Shown in pieces: positions 17,016-24,965 of a DNA stretch of 64,000 nt (position 1 is its first letter; each line of letters begins with the position of its first letter). The stretch covers positions 124,001-188,000 of the forward strand of contig CAWJCM010000004.1 of the NCBI GenBank assembly GCA_963841405.1. The letters are read 5' to 3'. Under the pieces are notes generated by a model. It had not been told where the DNA came from. It ran no database searches and worked only from the letters and a program-made list of their open reading frames with translations. A program made the translations under genes and the position numbers. This DNA comes from DATBLE01 sp963841405. GTDB taxonomy: Bacteria > Actinomycetota > Thermoleophilia > Gaiellales > Gaiellaceae.

Positions 17016-17029
17016 CGAACGCATGTTCG
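17016..17029. promoter_or_regulatory. SOS box (LexA operator)
   Basis: The perfect 14-bp palindrome CGAACGCATGTTCG matches the actinobacterial LexA-binding consensus (CGAACRNRYGTTCG type). It lies 18 bp before the lexA start at 17047 and indicates autoregulation. It overlaps an upstream in-frame ATG (17023), arguing that the true start is downstream. Confidence 0.9.
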
Positions 17030-17046
17030 CCCCGGAAGGAAGCGCC

Positions 17047-17748
17047 ATGTTGACCAAACGCCAGCAGGAGATCTGGGAGTTCCTGATCGCCTACGCCGAC
17101 GACCACGGCTACCCGCCGACCGTTCGCGAGATCGGCGAGCAGGTCGGGCTCGCGTCGCCTTCGACGGTTCACGCCCACCTCGCGAACCTCGAGCGCGCCG
17201 GGCTGATCAAGCGCGACCCCACGAAGCCGCGCGCGCTCGAGCTCACCGGACGGGTCAAGCCCGAGACGGTCGAGCCGGGCAGCGGTAGTGCTCGCTTCAG
17301 TGACGGTGCTCACTTCAGAGACGGTGTCGGCTTCAGAGACGGTGCCGGCTTCAGAGACGGTGTGCACGCGCTGCCGCTGCTTGGCCAGATCGCCGCCGGC
17401 GGGCCGCTGCTCGCCGAGCAGAATGTCGACGCGTACATCTCGGTCCCGGAACCGCTCTCGCGCGGCGGGGAGGAGTTCCTCCTCCGCGTGCGCGGCGACT
17501 CGATGCAGGACGCCGGCATCCTCGAGGGCGACTACGTCGTCGTCCGCCGCCAGCAGGACGCCCGCGACGGTGAGATCGTGGTCGCTCTCGCCGGCGCCGA
17601 CGAGTCCGCGGACGAGGCGACAGTGAAGCGCTTTTTCCGGGACGGGCGGCGCGTCCGCCTCCAGCCCGAGAACGAGGCATACGAGCCGATCTACGCCGAG
17701 CACGTTCAGATTCTCGGTCGGGTGACGGGAGTGTTCCGATCGCTGTGA
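17047..17748 (+). CDS. lexA: LexA repressor
   Basis: A 233-residue SOS repressor. The winged helix domain is 1-70 (LTKRQQEIWEFL, with recognition helix ASPSTVHAHLANLERAGL). The linker at about 71-108 contains four six-residue repeats. The S24 domain is C-terminal: the Ala117-Gly118 cleavage bond lies in QIAAGGP, Ser152 in GDSM and Lys194 in ATVKRFF. The ATG at 17047 is chosen because GGAAGGA lies 6-7 bases upstream and the SOS box overlaps the alternative ATG. RecA-stimulated self-cleavage is expected. The zinc-ribbon gene downstream overlaps its stop (GTGA) and would be part of the SOS transcript. Confidence 0.95.
   Translation: MLTKRQQEIWEFLIAYADDHGYPPTVREIGEQVGLASPSTVHAHLANLERAGLIKRDPTKPRALELTGRVKPETVEPGSGSARFSDGAHFRDGVGFRDGAGFRDGVHALPLLGQIAAGGPLLAEQNVDAYISVPEPLSRGGEEFLLRVRGDSMQDAGILEGDYVVVRRQQDARDGEIVVALAGADESADEATVKRFFRDGRRVRLQPENEAYEPIYAEHVQILGRVTGVFRSL
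17296..17367 (+). repeat. Four-copy 18-bp in-frame repeat in the LexA linker
   Basis: Four tandem 18-bp units of the type TTCAGAGACGGTGYCGGC encode FSDGAH, FRDGVG, FRDGAG and FRDGVH (LexA residues 84-107). The last three units are nearly identical at the DNA level, which indicates recent slippage expansion. Confidence 0.9.
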
Positions 17749-17939
17749 ACGTCGCCTCCCTGCACCGCACATTCGACCAGGAGCTGATCGCGATCCTCCG
17801 TCGCGCCAGCCTGGAGTGTCCTGTCTGCGGCGAGTTCCTGCTGCACCGCGCCGACGGAATCGGTTGCCCGCAATGTGGCCTGGAACTGCACGGCGAGGCG
17901 ACCGCGGCCGAGCGCTTGACGGGGGCTCTACCGATCTAG
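17745..17939 (+). CDS. Small zinc-ribbon protein
   Basis: A 64-residue protein. Two Cys pairs, CPVCGE (about 25-30) and CPQCGL (about 41-46), should bind one zinc ion. The N-terminal helix reads LHRTFDQELIAILRRAS. GTG 17745 overlaps the lexA TGA (GTGA), so expression should follow lexA and DNA damage. No function was recognised. It may be a regulator or an RNA/DNA-binding adaptor. Its TAG overlaps the stop of a short gene on the other strand. Confidence 0.7.
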   Translation: MNVASLHRTFDQELIAILRRASLECPVCGEFLLHRADGIGCPQCGLELHGEATAAERLTGALPI

Positions 17940-18094
17940 CCCTCGCGTAGCTCGAGCTCCCAGCTCTGCCGCGGCGTGACCCAGTCCTCGAGCGTGGCGG
18001 CATGCACCACCGCGTCGTCGTCGACCTGGACGTCCACCGGCCCGTCCGCGGGCTCGTCGGGGGTCGGACGCGGGTGAACCCTCAGCGTCGCCAT
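17936..18094 (-). CDS. Possible 52-residue acidic protein
   Basis: A short frame beginning MATLRVHPRPTPDEPADGP and ending in WVTPRQSWELELREG. It is acidic, with no signal peptide. The open frame continues upstream of the ATG with a helix-like stretch ADEIRLLASLM, so the real start may be further upstream, though no good start codon or Shine-Dalgarno is visible. It fills the space between the zinc-ribbon and CHRD genes. No family was recognised and coding status is uncertain. Confidence 0.35.
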   Translation of the reverse strand: MATLRVHPRPTPDEPADGPVDVQVDDDAVVHAATLEDWVTPRQSWELELREG

Positions 18095-18133
18095 CAGCGA
18101 CGCCAGTAACCGGATCTCGTCCGCGGAAACGCC

Positions 18134-18155
18134 GAGAGCCCCGGCCGGGGCTCTC
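18134..18155. terminator. Perfect 22-bp palindrome downstream of the CHRD gene
   Basis: GAGAGCCCCGG/CCGGGGCTCTC with no loop base, 25 bp after the CHRD gene stop on the minus strand. Probably a terminator hairpin, although no T-tract follows. Confidence 0.5.
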
Positions 18156-18179
18156 GATCTGCACGATCGACCGGCGAAG

Positions 18180-18614
18180 CTAGCCGATCATCCCGGCAAC
18201 CAGCTGGCCGCGGATCGCACCGCCAGGGTACTTCGCGCTGTGCACGTTCACGTAGTACGCGTTCGGGTGCTCCTCGATCTTGCCGATGGTCGCCTTCGGA
18301 GCCTTCGTGCAGCCCTTCGACTTGTACGCCGCTCCGAACGGCACCACGACCGGGCCGGCGACGCCCGCGCGACCGCGGTGGATGTGGGCCGCCGTCGCCT
18401 TGTCGAAGCCGCTCACGCCCTTGAAGTCCCAGCAGACCGTGCTCTTCGCGGCGTTCAGGTGCAGCGTGACGACGCCTTTGCCGCGCGGTGAGCCTTTCGG
18501 TACCTCGCTCTTGCCTGCGAGCTTGCTCGAGACGACCGGGCTCATCGCCGCGCCGGCCGAGGCGGCGAGGACGGCGGCCGCGATCAGTCCGAGTACGAGT
18601 ACGCGAGTTCGCAT
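18180..18614 (-). CDS. Secreted CHRD-domain protein
   Basis: A 144-residue exported protein. The signal peptide is about 1-22 (VLGLIAAAVLAASAGA). The CHRD domain follows, with family motifs AHIHRG, VVVPF and a C-terminal YYVNVHSAKYPGGAIRGQL. Two cysteines (in TVCWDF and KGCTK) could form a disulfide. CHRD domains occur in chordin and in many secreted bacterial proteins without a known enzymatic role. It lies downstream of dipZ on the same strand but is separated by about 90 bp. Confidence 0.82.
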   Translation of the reverse strand: MRTRVLVLGLIAAAVLAASAGAAMSPVVSSKLAGKSEVPKGSPRGKGVVTLHLNAAKSTVCWDFKGVSGFDKATAAHIHRGRAGVAGPVVVPFGAAYKSKGCTKAPKATIGKIEEHPNAYYVNVHSAKYPGGAIRGQLVAGMIG

Positions 18615-18701
18615 GTGCGCTCCTTCTGTCAGTGGTCGTCGGCCGAGGTCGACGTCGTCACTCGATTCGACCGCAGCGGGCCTTACGCGTTGGTTAATTC
18701 G

Positions 18702-20342
18702 CTAGCCGAAGGTGAAGCTGTACGCCTGGACGCCGCGACCGAAGCGGAGCTCGAGCAGCCCGTGGCGCACACGCGGCGAGGAGAGCAGCGTGTACAGGCG
18801 CGGCGTCCCGGCGACGTGAACCGTTCGCTCGAGCGCGCCGCCGACCCGCACCTGAACGTCGCCCCGGCCGCCGAGGACGAGGTAGACGTCGCGTGCCCGG
18901 AAGTCGAGCCGCAGTTTCGCGTCGGCGCCGGCGACGATCCGCTGGCCGGCAACCAGCCAGCGGCCTGCGTATGACAGTTCGTCCGGCCGTAGGGGGCGAG
19001 TCGGGAAGCGGTACGCCTTGAGGCGGTCGAGAGCCGGCTTCGAGCCGGCGTAGCGCTCGAGGCGCACGTACCCGAGGTAGGACTCGGGTGTGATCAGCCC
19101 GGTCGGGGTCGCGTCCCGCACCGCGTTCGCCCGCGTGCGCACTCGCTCGCCCAGGAGGCGTCGGATCGCCGCGTCGGTCTCGCCGTACTCGCCCTCGCCG
19201 AAGTGCGTCCGTCGAACGACGCCGGTGCGGTCGATCAGATACTCGGCGGGCCAGTACTCGTTCTGGTAGGCGTTCCACGTCCGGTAGCCGTTGTCGAGCG
19301 CGACCGGGTAGCGGAGCCCGAACTTCTTCACCGCGGCGCGGACGTTCGACGGCACACGCTCGAAGGCGAACTCCGGGGTGTGCACCCCGACGATCACGAG
19401 CCCGTACCGGCGGTAGGCGGCGTCCCAGGCCTTCAGGTGCGGCAACGTGCGGATGCAGTTGATGCAGGAATACGTCCAGAAGTCGACCAGCACGACCTTG
19501 CCGCGCAGCGAGGCGAGGGACAGCGGCTTGCCGCCGGGCGTGTTGATCCAGTCGACGATTCCCCGGAACTCGGGGGCTTGCGGCGCCGTGCCGTTCGCGG
19601 CCAGGGCCTCGCCGGAATGAGTGAGCTTGCGCAGCTCCTTGCGGGCGGTCGAGCTCTGCTCGATCCGCTTCTGGAGCACGCTCGTGTAGCCCGGCAGCGC
19701 AGTCGTGAAGTGCTGGTCGGCGCCGAGCGCGATCGCGAGCGCGGTCACGCCGACGACCACGCCGGCGACGCGCCGCGTCGAGAGCGCGTGCGACCGCACC
19801 AACTTCGTCGCCGCCGCGGCGCGCTGCCCCAGGAGAGCCAGGGCGAGCATCGGCACAGCTGCCCCGAGTGCGTAAGCCAGGGTGACGAGGACCGCGCGGA
19901 TTCCGACGTGGCCACTGGCCGAGATCGCCGTCACGGCGGCGAGCACGGGACCGGCGCACGGGACGAACACCAGGCCGAGACTCGCGCCGAGCAGGAAGGC
20001 GTTGTGGTCGCCTCCGGTCCGGCGCCGGGAGAGGAAGACCAGCGGCCGCTCGAGGATCAGCCCGAGCTTCGGCACGATCAACGTCGCCGCGAGCACGAGC
20101 AGCATGGCGATCGCGAAGGTGCGCAAGAAGTCCTGGGGAAGGCCGAGCGCGCTGAGCAGTGCCGCGCCGCCGAGCGTGAAGACCGTGAAGCTGGCGACGA
20201 TCCCGGCGATGATCGCGACCGGCCGCCACCGCCCTCCGCCGGCGACGCTCCCCGCGAAGAGCACGGGAAGCACCGGCAGGACACAGGGGGAGATCGCCGT
20301 GATCAGGCCGGCGACGAACGCGATCCCGAGCAGGACGACCAT
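18702..20342 (-). CDS. dipZ: DipZ-type CcdA/thioredoxin-like fusion protein
   Basis: A 546-residue membrane redox protein that should carry electrons from cytosolic thioredoxin to extracytoplasmic substrates. Residues about 1-240 are a CcdA/DsbD-type membrane domain with SPCVLPVLP (Cys20) and a second VPCAGPVLA motif. A TlpA-like thioredoxin domain follows, with DFWTYSCINC (Cys293, Cys296). The C-terminal domain of about 140 residues is beta-rich, as in mycobacterial DipZ (Rv2874). It starts 36 bp after the sensor kinase stop on the same strand, suggesting an operon with the two-component pair and redox-linked control. Confidence 0.87.
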   Translation of the reverse strand: MVVLLGIAFVAGLITAISPCVLPVLPVLFAGSVAGGGRWRPVAIIAGIVASFTVFTLGGAALLSALGLPQDFLRTFAIAMLLVLAATLIVPKLGLILERPLVFLSRRRTGGDHNAFLLGASLGLVFVPCAGPVLAAVTAISASGHVGIRAVLVTLAYALGAAVPMLALALLGQRAAAATKLVRSHALSTRRVAGVVVGVTALAIALGADQHFTTALPGYTSVLQKRIEQSSTARKELRKLTHSGEALAANGTAPQAPEFRGIVDWINTPGGKPLSLASLRGKVVLVDFWTYSCINCIRTLPHLKAWDAAYRRYGLVIVGVHTPEFAFERVPSNVRAAVKKFGLRYPVALDNGYRTWNAYQNEYWPAEYLIDRTGVVRRTHFGEGEYGETDAAIRRLLGERVRTRANAVRDATPTGLITPESYLGYVRLERYAGSKPALDRLKAYRFPTRPLRPDELSYAGRWLVAGQRIVAGADAKLRLDFRARDVYLVLGGRGDVQVRVGGALERTVHVAGTPRLYTLLSSPRVRHGLLELRFGRGVQAYSFTFG

Positions 20343-20378
20343 CCTGAGGAGTGTCGCCCGCGCGCGATTGCCGGTTCC

Positions 20379-21458
20379 TTAAATCGAACCGGCGGAGGCG
20401 GGCAGTGTGAACGACACGCGGGCGCCTCCGCCGGCGCGGCGCTCGGCCCAGATCCGGCCGCCGTGTGCCTCGACGATCCCGCGCGCGATCGCGAGGCCGA
20501 GCCCGGCGTGGCCCGAGGAGCGCGCCTGGTCGGCGCGCCAGAACCGGTCGAACATCCGCCGCGCCGCGTCCGGGGTCAGGCCCTCGCCGGTGTCCTCGAC
20601 GCTGATCCTGACGCCGTCCGGCTCCGGCGCGACCCGCACGGCGACGACGCCGTCTGTGGGTGTGTGGCGGAGCGCGTTCGTGACCAGGTTGACGAGGACA
20701 CGCTCGATCTTGTCCGGCGCGATCCGAACCGGGCGGGCGGCGCCGTCGAACGAGGCGCCGAGCTGCACGTGCTTCGCCTGGGCCTCGGCCTCGAGCCCGC
20801 GCAGACACGACTCCACGAGCGGCGGCAGCTCCGCCTCGCGCAGCTCCAGGGTCAGTGCGCCGGCGTCGATCCGCGACAGCTCGAAGAGGTCGTCGACCAG
20901 TGTCCCGAGGGTCGCCACCTGGTCCCGCATCGCCGGCAGGTAGTGATCCGCGGGGACGAGCCCGTCCTCGACCGCCTCGATCATCGCCTGCAGCGAGGCG
21001 AGGGGAGTCCGGAGGTCGTGGCTCGCCCAGGCGACGAGCTGCCGGCGCGCGTCGAACAGCTCCTCCAGGTGGGCGGCCATCTCGTTGAACGAGACTCCGA
21101 GCTGCGCGAGCTCGCGCGGTCCCTTCTCGTCGGCACGAGTCTCCAGGTCGCCGGCCGCGAGCCGGCCGGAGGTCGTCGCGAGCCGGCCGACAGGCCCCGA
21201 GATCGCGCGCGCGACGAGCAGCGCGACGCCGAGCGTGACCGTCGAGGAGGCGGCGGTGACCGCGAGGATGACCACGTCGGCGCCCATGTGGAACATCGCG
21301 ATCCCGGAGAGCAGGACGGCGCCGAGGGGCAGCGCCACACCGAGCAGCGCCAGCCCGGCCAGCTGTGCGCGAACGGTGGGGAGGAGGCGGATGGCCAGTG
21401 CTGCGACGACGCCGGCCGCGAGCGTCGCCGAGGCGACTATGAGTGCGAGGTCGATCAC
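20379..21458 (-). CDS. Sensor histidine kinase (HAMP-HisKA-HATPase)
   Basis: A 359-residue kinase with two membrane helices (about 2-24 and 35-85), a HAMP linker and an H-box WASHDLRTPLASLQ near residue 145. The ATPase domain has the N-box LVNLVTNALRHTP, G1 DTGEGL, F-box RMFDRFWRAD and G2 GLGLAIARG. The extracellular loop is very short, so it probably senses a membrane-linked signal. GTG 21456-21458 overlaps the regulator's TGA (GTGA), so the pair is coupled. Confidence 0.9.
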   Translation of the reverse strand: MIDLALIVASATLAAGVVAALAIRLLPTVRAQLAGLALLGVALPLGAVLLSGIAMFHMGADVVILAVTAASSTVTLGVALLVARAISGPVGRLATTSGRLAAGDLETRADEKGPRELAQLGVSFNEMAAHLEELFDARRQLVAWASHDLRTPLASLQAMIEAVEDGLVPADHYLPAMRDQVATLGTLVDDLFELSRIDAGALTLELREAELPPLVESCLRGLEAEAQAKHVQLGASFDGAARPVRIAPDKIERVLVNLVTNALRHTPTDGVVAVRVAPEPDGVRISVEDTGEGLTPDAARRMFDRFWRADQARSSGHAGLGLAIARGIVEAHGGRIWAERRAGGGARVSFTLPASAGSI

Positions 21459-22132
21459 GGCACGAACCGGTAGCCGGCGCCCCAGACCGTCTCCAGGTGA
21501 CGGGGCTGCGAGGGGTCGTCCTCGATCTTCTCGCGCAGGCGGCGGACGTGGACGGTGACCGTGCCCGTGTCGAACGCGCTCGAGTAACCCCAGACGCGCG
21601 CCATCAGCTGGTCGCGGCTGAAGACGCGTCCCGGGTGGCACGCGAGGAACCAGAGCAGGTGGAACTCCTTGCCCGTGAGGCGCAGCCGCTCGCTGCTCTT
21701 GACCACCTCCCGCGAGGCGCCGTCGATCGAGAGCGAGCCGAACTCGAGCAGCTCGGGGCAGTCCAGCGCCGGCTCGGCCCGGCGCAACACCGTCCGCACG
21801 CGCGCCGCCAGCTCGCGCGGCGAGAACGGCTTCGTCACGTAGTCGTCCGCTCCCACCTCGAGGCCGACGATCCGGTCGGCCTCCTCGCCGCGAGCGGTCA
21901 GCATGATCACCGGGATCGACGAGCGCGAACGGATCCAGCGGCAGAGCGCCAGCCCGTCGGTGCCGGGCAGCATCAGGTCGAGCACGACGAGGCTGGGCGG
22001 GTCGGACTCGAGCAGCTCCCGTGCCCGGCGGCCGTCGGCCGCCTCGAGCGTCCGGTGGCCGTCGTGCTGCAGATACCGGACGACAACCTCCCGGATCGTA
22101 GGCTCGTCGTCGACTACGAGCACGGTGGCCAT
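21455..22132 (-). CDS. OmpR/PhoB-family response regulator
   Basis: A 225-residue regulator. The receiver domain (1-120) has the acidic pair in VVDDEPTIRE, phospho-acceptor Asp in VLDLMLPGTDG, Thr in MLTARG and Lys in TKPFSPREL. The winged-helix output domain carries RLTGKEFHLLWFLACHPGRV and the recognition segment TVTVHVRRLREKIEDDP. The ATG start at 22130-22132 gives the canonical ATVLVVDDEP. It is first in the regulator-kinase-dipZ run. It is divergent from rnpB. Confidence 0.92.
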   Translation of the reverse strand: MATVLVVDDEPTIREVVVRYLQHDGHRTLEAADGRRARELLESDPPSLVVLDLMLPGTDGLALCRWIRSRSSIPVIMLTARGEEADRIVGLEVGADDYVTKPFSPRELAARVRTVLRRAEPALDCPELLEFGSLSIDGASREVVKSSERLRLTGKEFHLLWFLACHPGRVFSRDQLMARVWGYSSAFDTGTVTVHVRRLREKIEDDPSQPRHLETVWGAGYRFVP

Positions 22133-22206
22133 ACGTCCATTGTGTCCGTCCGCCAGCGGCTGCGCTGGTCGCCGGGCCGAATTAAGGAATTGTTCAAGTC
22201 CGCGGC

Positions 22207-22212
22207 TACAAT
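22207..22212 (+). promoter_or_regulatory. -10 box of the rnpB promoter
   Basis: TACAAT seven bases before the predicted 5' end of RNase P RNA at 22219. No consensus -35 was found at 16-18 bp; the upstream stretch is AT-rich (ATTAAGGAATTGTTC). Confidence 0.55.
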
Positions 22213-22218
22213 CCGAAT

Positions 22219-22566
22219 GCAGGCCGGGTGACCGCGACGCCTCCGGGCGCCGAGGAAAGTCCGGACACCGCAGGGCAGGACGCTGGGGAAACCCCAGGCG
22301 GCGAAAGCCGACGGAAAGTGGCACAGAAAGGAGACCGCCTCCGGCGAACGACTCTCCGGAGACGCCGGCGGTAAGGGTGAAAAGGTGGGGTAAGAGCCCA
22401 CCAGCGCCGTGGTGACACGGCGGCTCGCCAAACCCCGTCCGGTGCAAGGTGAAGCAGGTTCCGACGACGCGGCCCGCCGAGGAACCGGGTACACCGCTCG
22501 AGCCGTCGCGCAAGCGCCGGCCTAGAGAGATGGCCACCCACGACAGAATCCGGCTTACAGGCCTGC
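22219..22566 (+). ncRNA. rnpB: RNase P RNA (class A)
   Basis: The ribozyme that removes 5' leaders from tRNA precursors. Recognised from the conserved blocks GAGGAAAGTCCGGACACC, CAGGGCAGGACGCTGG, GAAAGTGGCACAGAAA, AAACCCCGTCCGGTG, and AGAGAGATGGCCACC with ACAGAATCCGGCTTACAGG near the 3' end. The terminal helix pairs GCAGGCC (22219) with GGCCTGC (22566). A terminator follows at 22572. A second copy of the last 22 bases and the terminator lies at 28474-28526. Confidence 0.97.
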
Positions 22567-22599
22567 TACGGAAAAAGCCCTGGCAACGGGGCTTTTTCT
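22545..22599 (+). repeat. Attachment-site repeat (attL side, within intact rnpB)
   Basis: The last 22 bases of RNase P RNA plus its terminator, matching 28474-28526. It begins AGAATCCGGCTTACAGGCC. A further match, 22 bases with one mismatch, lies at 22663-22684 and 28590-28611, 64 bases beyond the core in both copies. Confidence 0.75.
22572..22599 (+). terminator. rnpB terminator
   Basis: AAAAAGCCC-TGGCAAC-GGGGCTTTTT followed by CTATTA, five bases after the RNA 3' end. A classic intrinsic terminator. Confidence 0.85.
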
Positions 22600-22814
22600 A
22601 TTAGGTCGTGTCGCTCGGAACTCGTCGTGGTTTCGGTCAGGCAACCCTTCGGCGGTCTCTCTGGAACCGCTCGGCGCGGGCGCCCGACGGTCACCTTTAG
22701 GCTTGTCGGCGTCGCTTTGCCCCGCAGCGGGAGGCTAGCAACGGCAGCGGTCGTGCTCAAGGCATCGGCGGCAGCGGGCTGAGGACGTAATCGTCTGGAT
22801 GTGGAGGTACTCCG

Positions 22815-22945
22815 ATGCCAGTGAGCCCCGTGGCGCGGCCTGATTACGCGGCCCACGTTCGCGCGGTTCGCTCGAGTTTCCCCGAGGTCGCGGCTGCGTT
22901 GCGTGAGATCCTCGGCCCGAAGCTTTGCGACATGGCCTGCGTTTT
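22815..22945 (+). pseudogene. Truncated small gene with an intact ribosome binding site
   Basis: A perfect GGAGGT lies 6 bases before the ATG. It then encodes about 40 plausible residues, including DYAAHVRAVRSSFPEVAAAL and REILGPKL. The sequence then loses coding character and runs into the end of the DUF3800 gene on the other strand. The helical start recalls the N-terminus of small antitoxin-like proteins, but that is from memory and uncertain. It is probably the stump of a gene cut off by rearrangement in the island. Confidence 0.4.
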
Positions 22946-22965
22946 TCTTGGTCCGACGCGGTTCC

Positions 22966-23680
22966 TCAGGACTGGTACTCGGCGATGTTCAGCCGCTCGT
23001 CCCGGTAGCCGCCGACGAACGTCGCGACGCCGGCCCGCCGCTTGATGTGCTCAAGGAGCTGCACCTTCGGCTTGTAGGACGCCAGGTCGACCACGCCGCG
23101 CTCGCCCTTGTACTCGTAGACGACGGCGCCGAGCACGAGATCGATCATTTGCAGGAGGTCGACGCCGCTCGACCGCATGCGGCAGACCCCGGCGACGGCC
23201 GTCCGTACCAACCTTCGGTTGACGAAGTCTCGGACGTTCTCCTCGAATGTCTCGGCGGGAGGCGTGCTGTATTCGTCGGCGATCACGAACATCACTTCGC
23301 CGCGCCGCACGCTGCCACGCACGAGCTGGCGGGCGAGCGCCTCGTATGCCTTGAAGGGGCACGCCGAACCTCGCGATTACGTCGTGCTCCCTCTTGTCGG
23401 CAACGAAGGCGGAGAATGTCGCGTCGGAGCCGAGGCAGACGTTGATGAGGTCGATCATCAACGGGAGCTTCTTTGCCGAGACCTTGTTCCACTTGATCTC
23501 GTCGTAGAAGTGCTGCCGGTCGCGGATGCGCTGGACCGGCCGCAGGAGCTTGTAAGGCTCCGAGCAGCGGAGCAAGCCGACCGCGAAGAACGGATCGCGC
23601 GCGCCGCCTAGCGTTCCGGTCTCGTCGAGGAACGCGAAGCCGTACCTCGGGGCACGCTGACGCCGAGCGAGAGGGCTCAC
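22966..23680 (-). pseudogene. DUF3800 protein gene, frameshifted
   Basis: A family common in phages and defence-rich islands, with a suspected nuclease-like fold. The N-terminal frame from GTG 23680 reads YGFAFLDETGTLGGARDPFF (conserved DE-T/S-G start) and continues to about FVADKREHDVIARFG. After a one-base shift near 23355 the second frame continues KAYEALARQLVRGSVRRGEV and MFVIADEYSTPP, ending with the conserved LLQMIDLVLGAVVYEYK. Both halves are well preserved, so the break is recent or a sequence error. GTG 23680 overlaps a TGA at 23677-23679 that closes the shifted integrase frame. Confidence 0.7.
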
Positions 23681-23717
23681 GAATCGACCGTAGTCTTCGC
23701 TTCGGACATCGCCGGCC

Positions 23718-24600
23718 TCACGCGGCGCGACGGCTGAAGCTGCGAGCGGCGAGTGTGGCGGCCGCGTCGTGCAGGTCGTCCTCGCCGACGTGGGCGTAGC
23801 GGCTGACGGTGGAGAGGTCGGCGTGGCCGAGGTAGGCGGCGACGAGGCGGACATCGCCCGGTCTGCTGCCGCAGCCAGATTGCGGCGGTGTGCCGGAGCG
23901 TGTGGGCGGTGATGCGCTTCTCCAGCCCAGCCTGCTCGGCGGCGCGACTGATGATCCCGGTGAGGATCGTCGGCTGCAGCCGTTTGCCCTCGAGCCCGCA
24001 GAAAACTGGATCCGTCGGTGCCGACTGCCGCTCGTCGCGTAGCTGCCGGAGCTCGTCGGCGAGCTGCGGCGCGAGCGGCTGGCGGCGGGGCTTGGCGCCC
24101 TTGCCCTGACGGACGAGCAGCGACGGTCGCTTGCTCTCGAGGTCGACGTCGCACCAGTCGAGCGCGATCAGCTCGGACCGGCGCAGGCTCGTTTGGACGA
24201 GCGCGAGCAGGACGAGCCGGTCGCGCTCGGCGAGCCCTTTCCGGCACCGCCGCGGATGCTCGGCTGCGGCGAGCAGGCGGGCGAACTCGTCCTCGGTCAG
24301 CCAATCGGCTTCCTGCTGCGGCTTCGCCGGCGGCTCGAGCTCGAGGAACGGATCCGGCAGGCCGCTGCGGCGACTGAGCCAGTGGACGAAGCGGCGCAGA
24401 AGCCCGAAGCGGCGGTAGTAGGTCGCTGGCGCCGGCTCGGCGCGCCGCTGGTAGGCGGCGAGGTGGTCGACGATCGCGACCCGGTATGCGGTCAGGGTGC
24501 TCTTGCTGCGCCGACTCGTCTCCAACCGTCGCAGCCAGTCGTCGCGTGCCCGGCGCAGCTCGGCCTCGCGCCGACGTACGAGAGCTCGAGGCCGCGCTCG
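23718..24600 (-). pseudogene. Tyrosine recombinase (integrase), frameshifted and 5'-truncated
   Basis: A site-specific recombinase presumably responsible for the island. The core-binding part reads SKSTLTAYRVAIVDHLAAYQ. The catalytic domain has Arg in TSLRRSELIALDW and HTLRH for the His-X-X-Arg pair. After a one-base insertion near 23868 the frame changes. The rest reads VRLVAAYLGHADLSTVSRYA, which supplies the last His and the nucleophilic Tyr, and ends at TGA 23718-23720. All active-site residues exist but are split between frames. No start codon is visible before the sequence merges with a methyltransferase relic at about 24570-24600. Confidence 0.75.
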
Positions 24601-24900
24601 AAACGTTCGGACCGCGTGACGTCCTCGAGCTCGCTGCCGGGGCCGGGTGTGGACCCGGCAGCTGGACCCGGCAGCTCCTTCGCTTTGCGGGCCGTGTGAC
24701 CGCCGTCGACGCAGTTGCCGAGGTGCTCGAGCTGAACCGCGCGCGGACGGACGGTGCGGCCGAGCATGTCCTCGCCGATGTGTTTGACTGACAGCGCCTT
24801 CTGGCAACTCGTCGGTCGGACGTTGAAGCCGGAGGGCCGCGTGTTCCTCGTCGACAACGCTCGGCTTGGCTCCGCTCGCCACATGGTGAGCTCGGCGCCC
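24572..24900 (+). pseudogene. Class I SAM-dependent methyltransferase relic
   Basis: The first piece reads LEAALETFGPRDVLELAAGA, then a 14-bp tandem duplication (TGGACCCGGCAGC twice), then WTRQLLRFAGRVTAVDAVAE and VLELNRARTDGAAEHVLADV up to TGA 24789-24791. A second piece in another frame, FWQLVGRTLKPEGRVFLVDN, is the later beta-strand region. The glycine-rich motif, the VD acidic loop and the PEGRVFLVDN strand are all recognisable. The 30 or so residues between VLADVFD and FWQLV are lost. It overlaps the damaged 5' end of the integrase on the other strand. Confidence 0.6.
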
Positions 24901-24965
24901 GGTCGGATAGGTCCTCAGCCCCGTTCGGCCCCGACGCACGCGCGCAGAATTGCTCTCAGGAGCTC

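Noticed and set aside
17023..17046. Upstream in-frame ATG of lexA
   Set aside because: It lies inside the SOS box, and the better Shine-Dalgarno and family N-terminus belong to ATG 17047.
17296..17367. Possible CRISPR-like repeat
   Set aside because: The units are contiguous without spacers, in frame and inside lexA. No CRISPR array or cas gene was found anywhere in the window.
23350..23360. Programmed +1 frameshift in the DUF3800 gene
   Set aside because: A CCCC run is present, but two unrelated neighbours carry similar breaks with different contexts, so decay or error is more likely.
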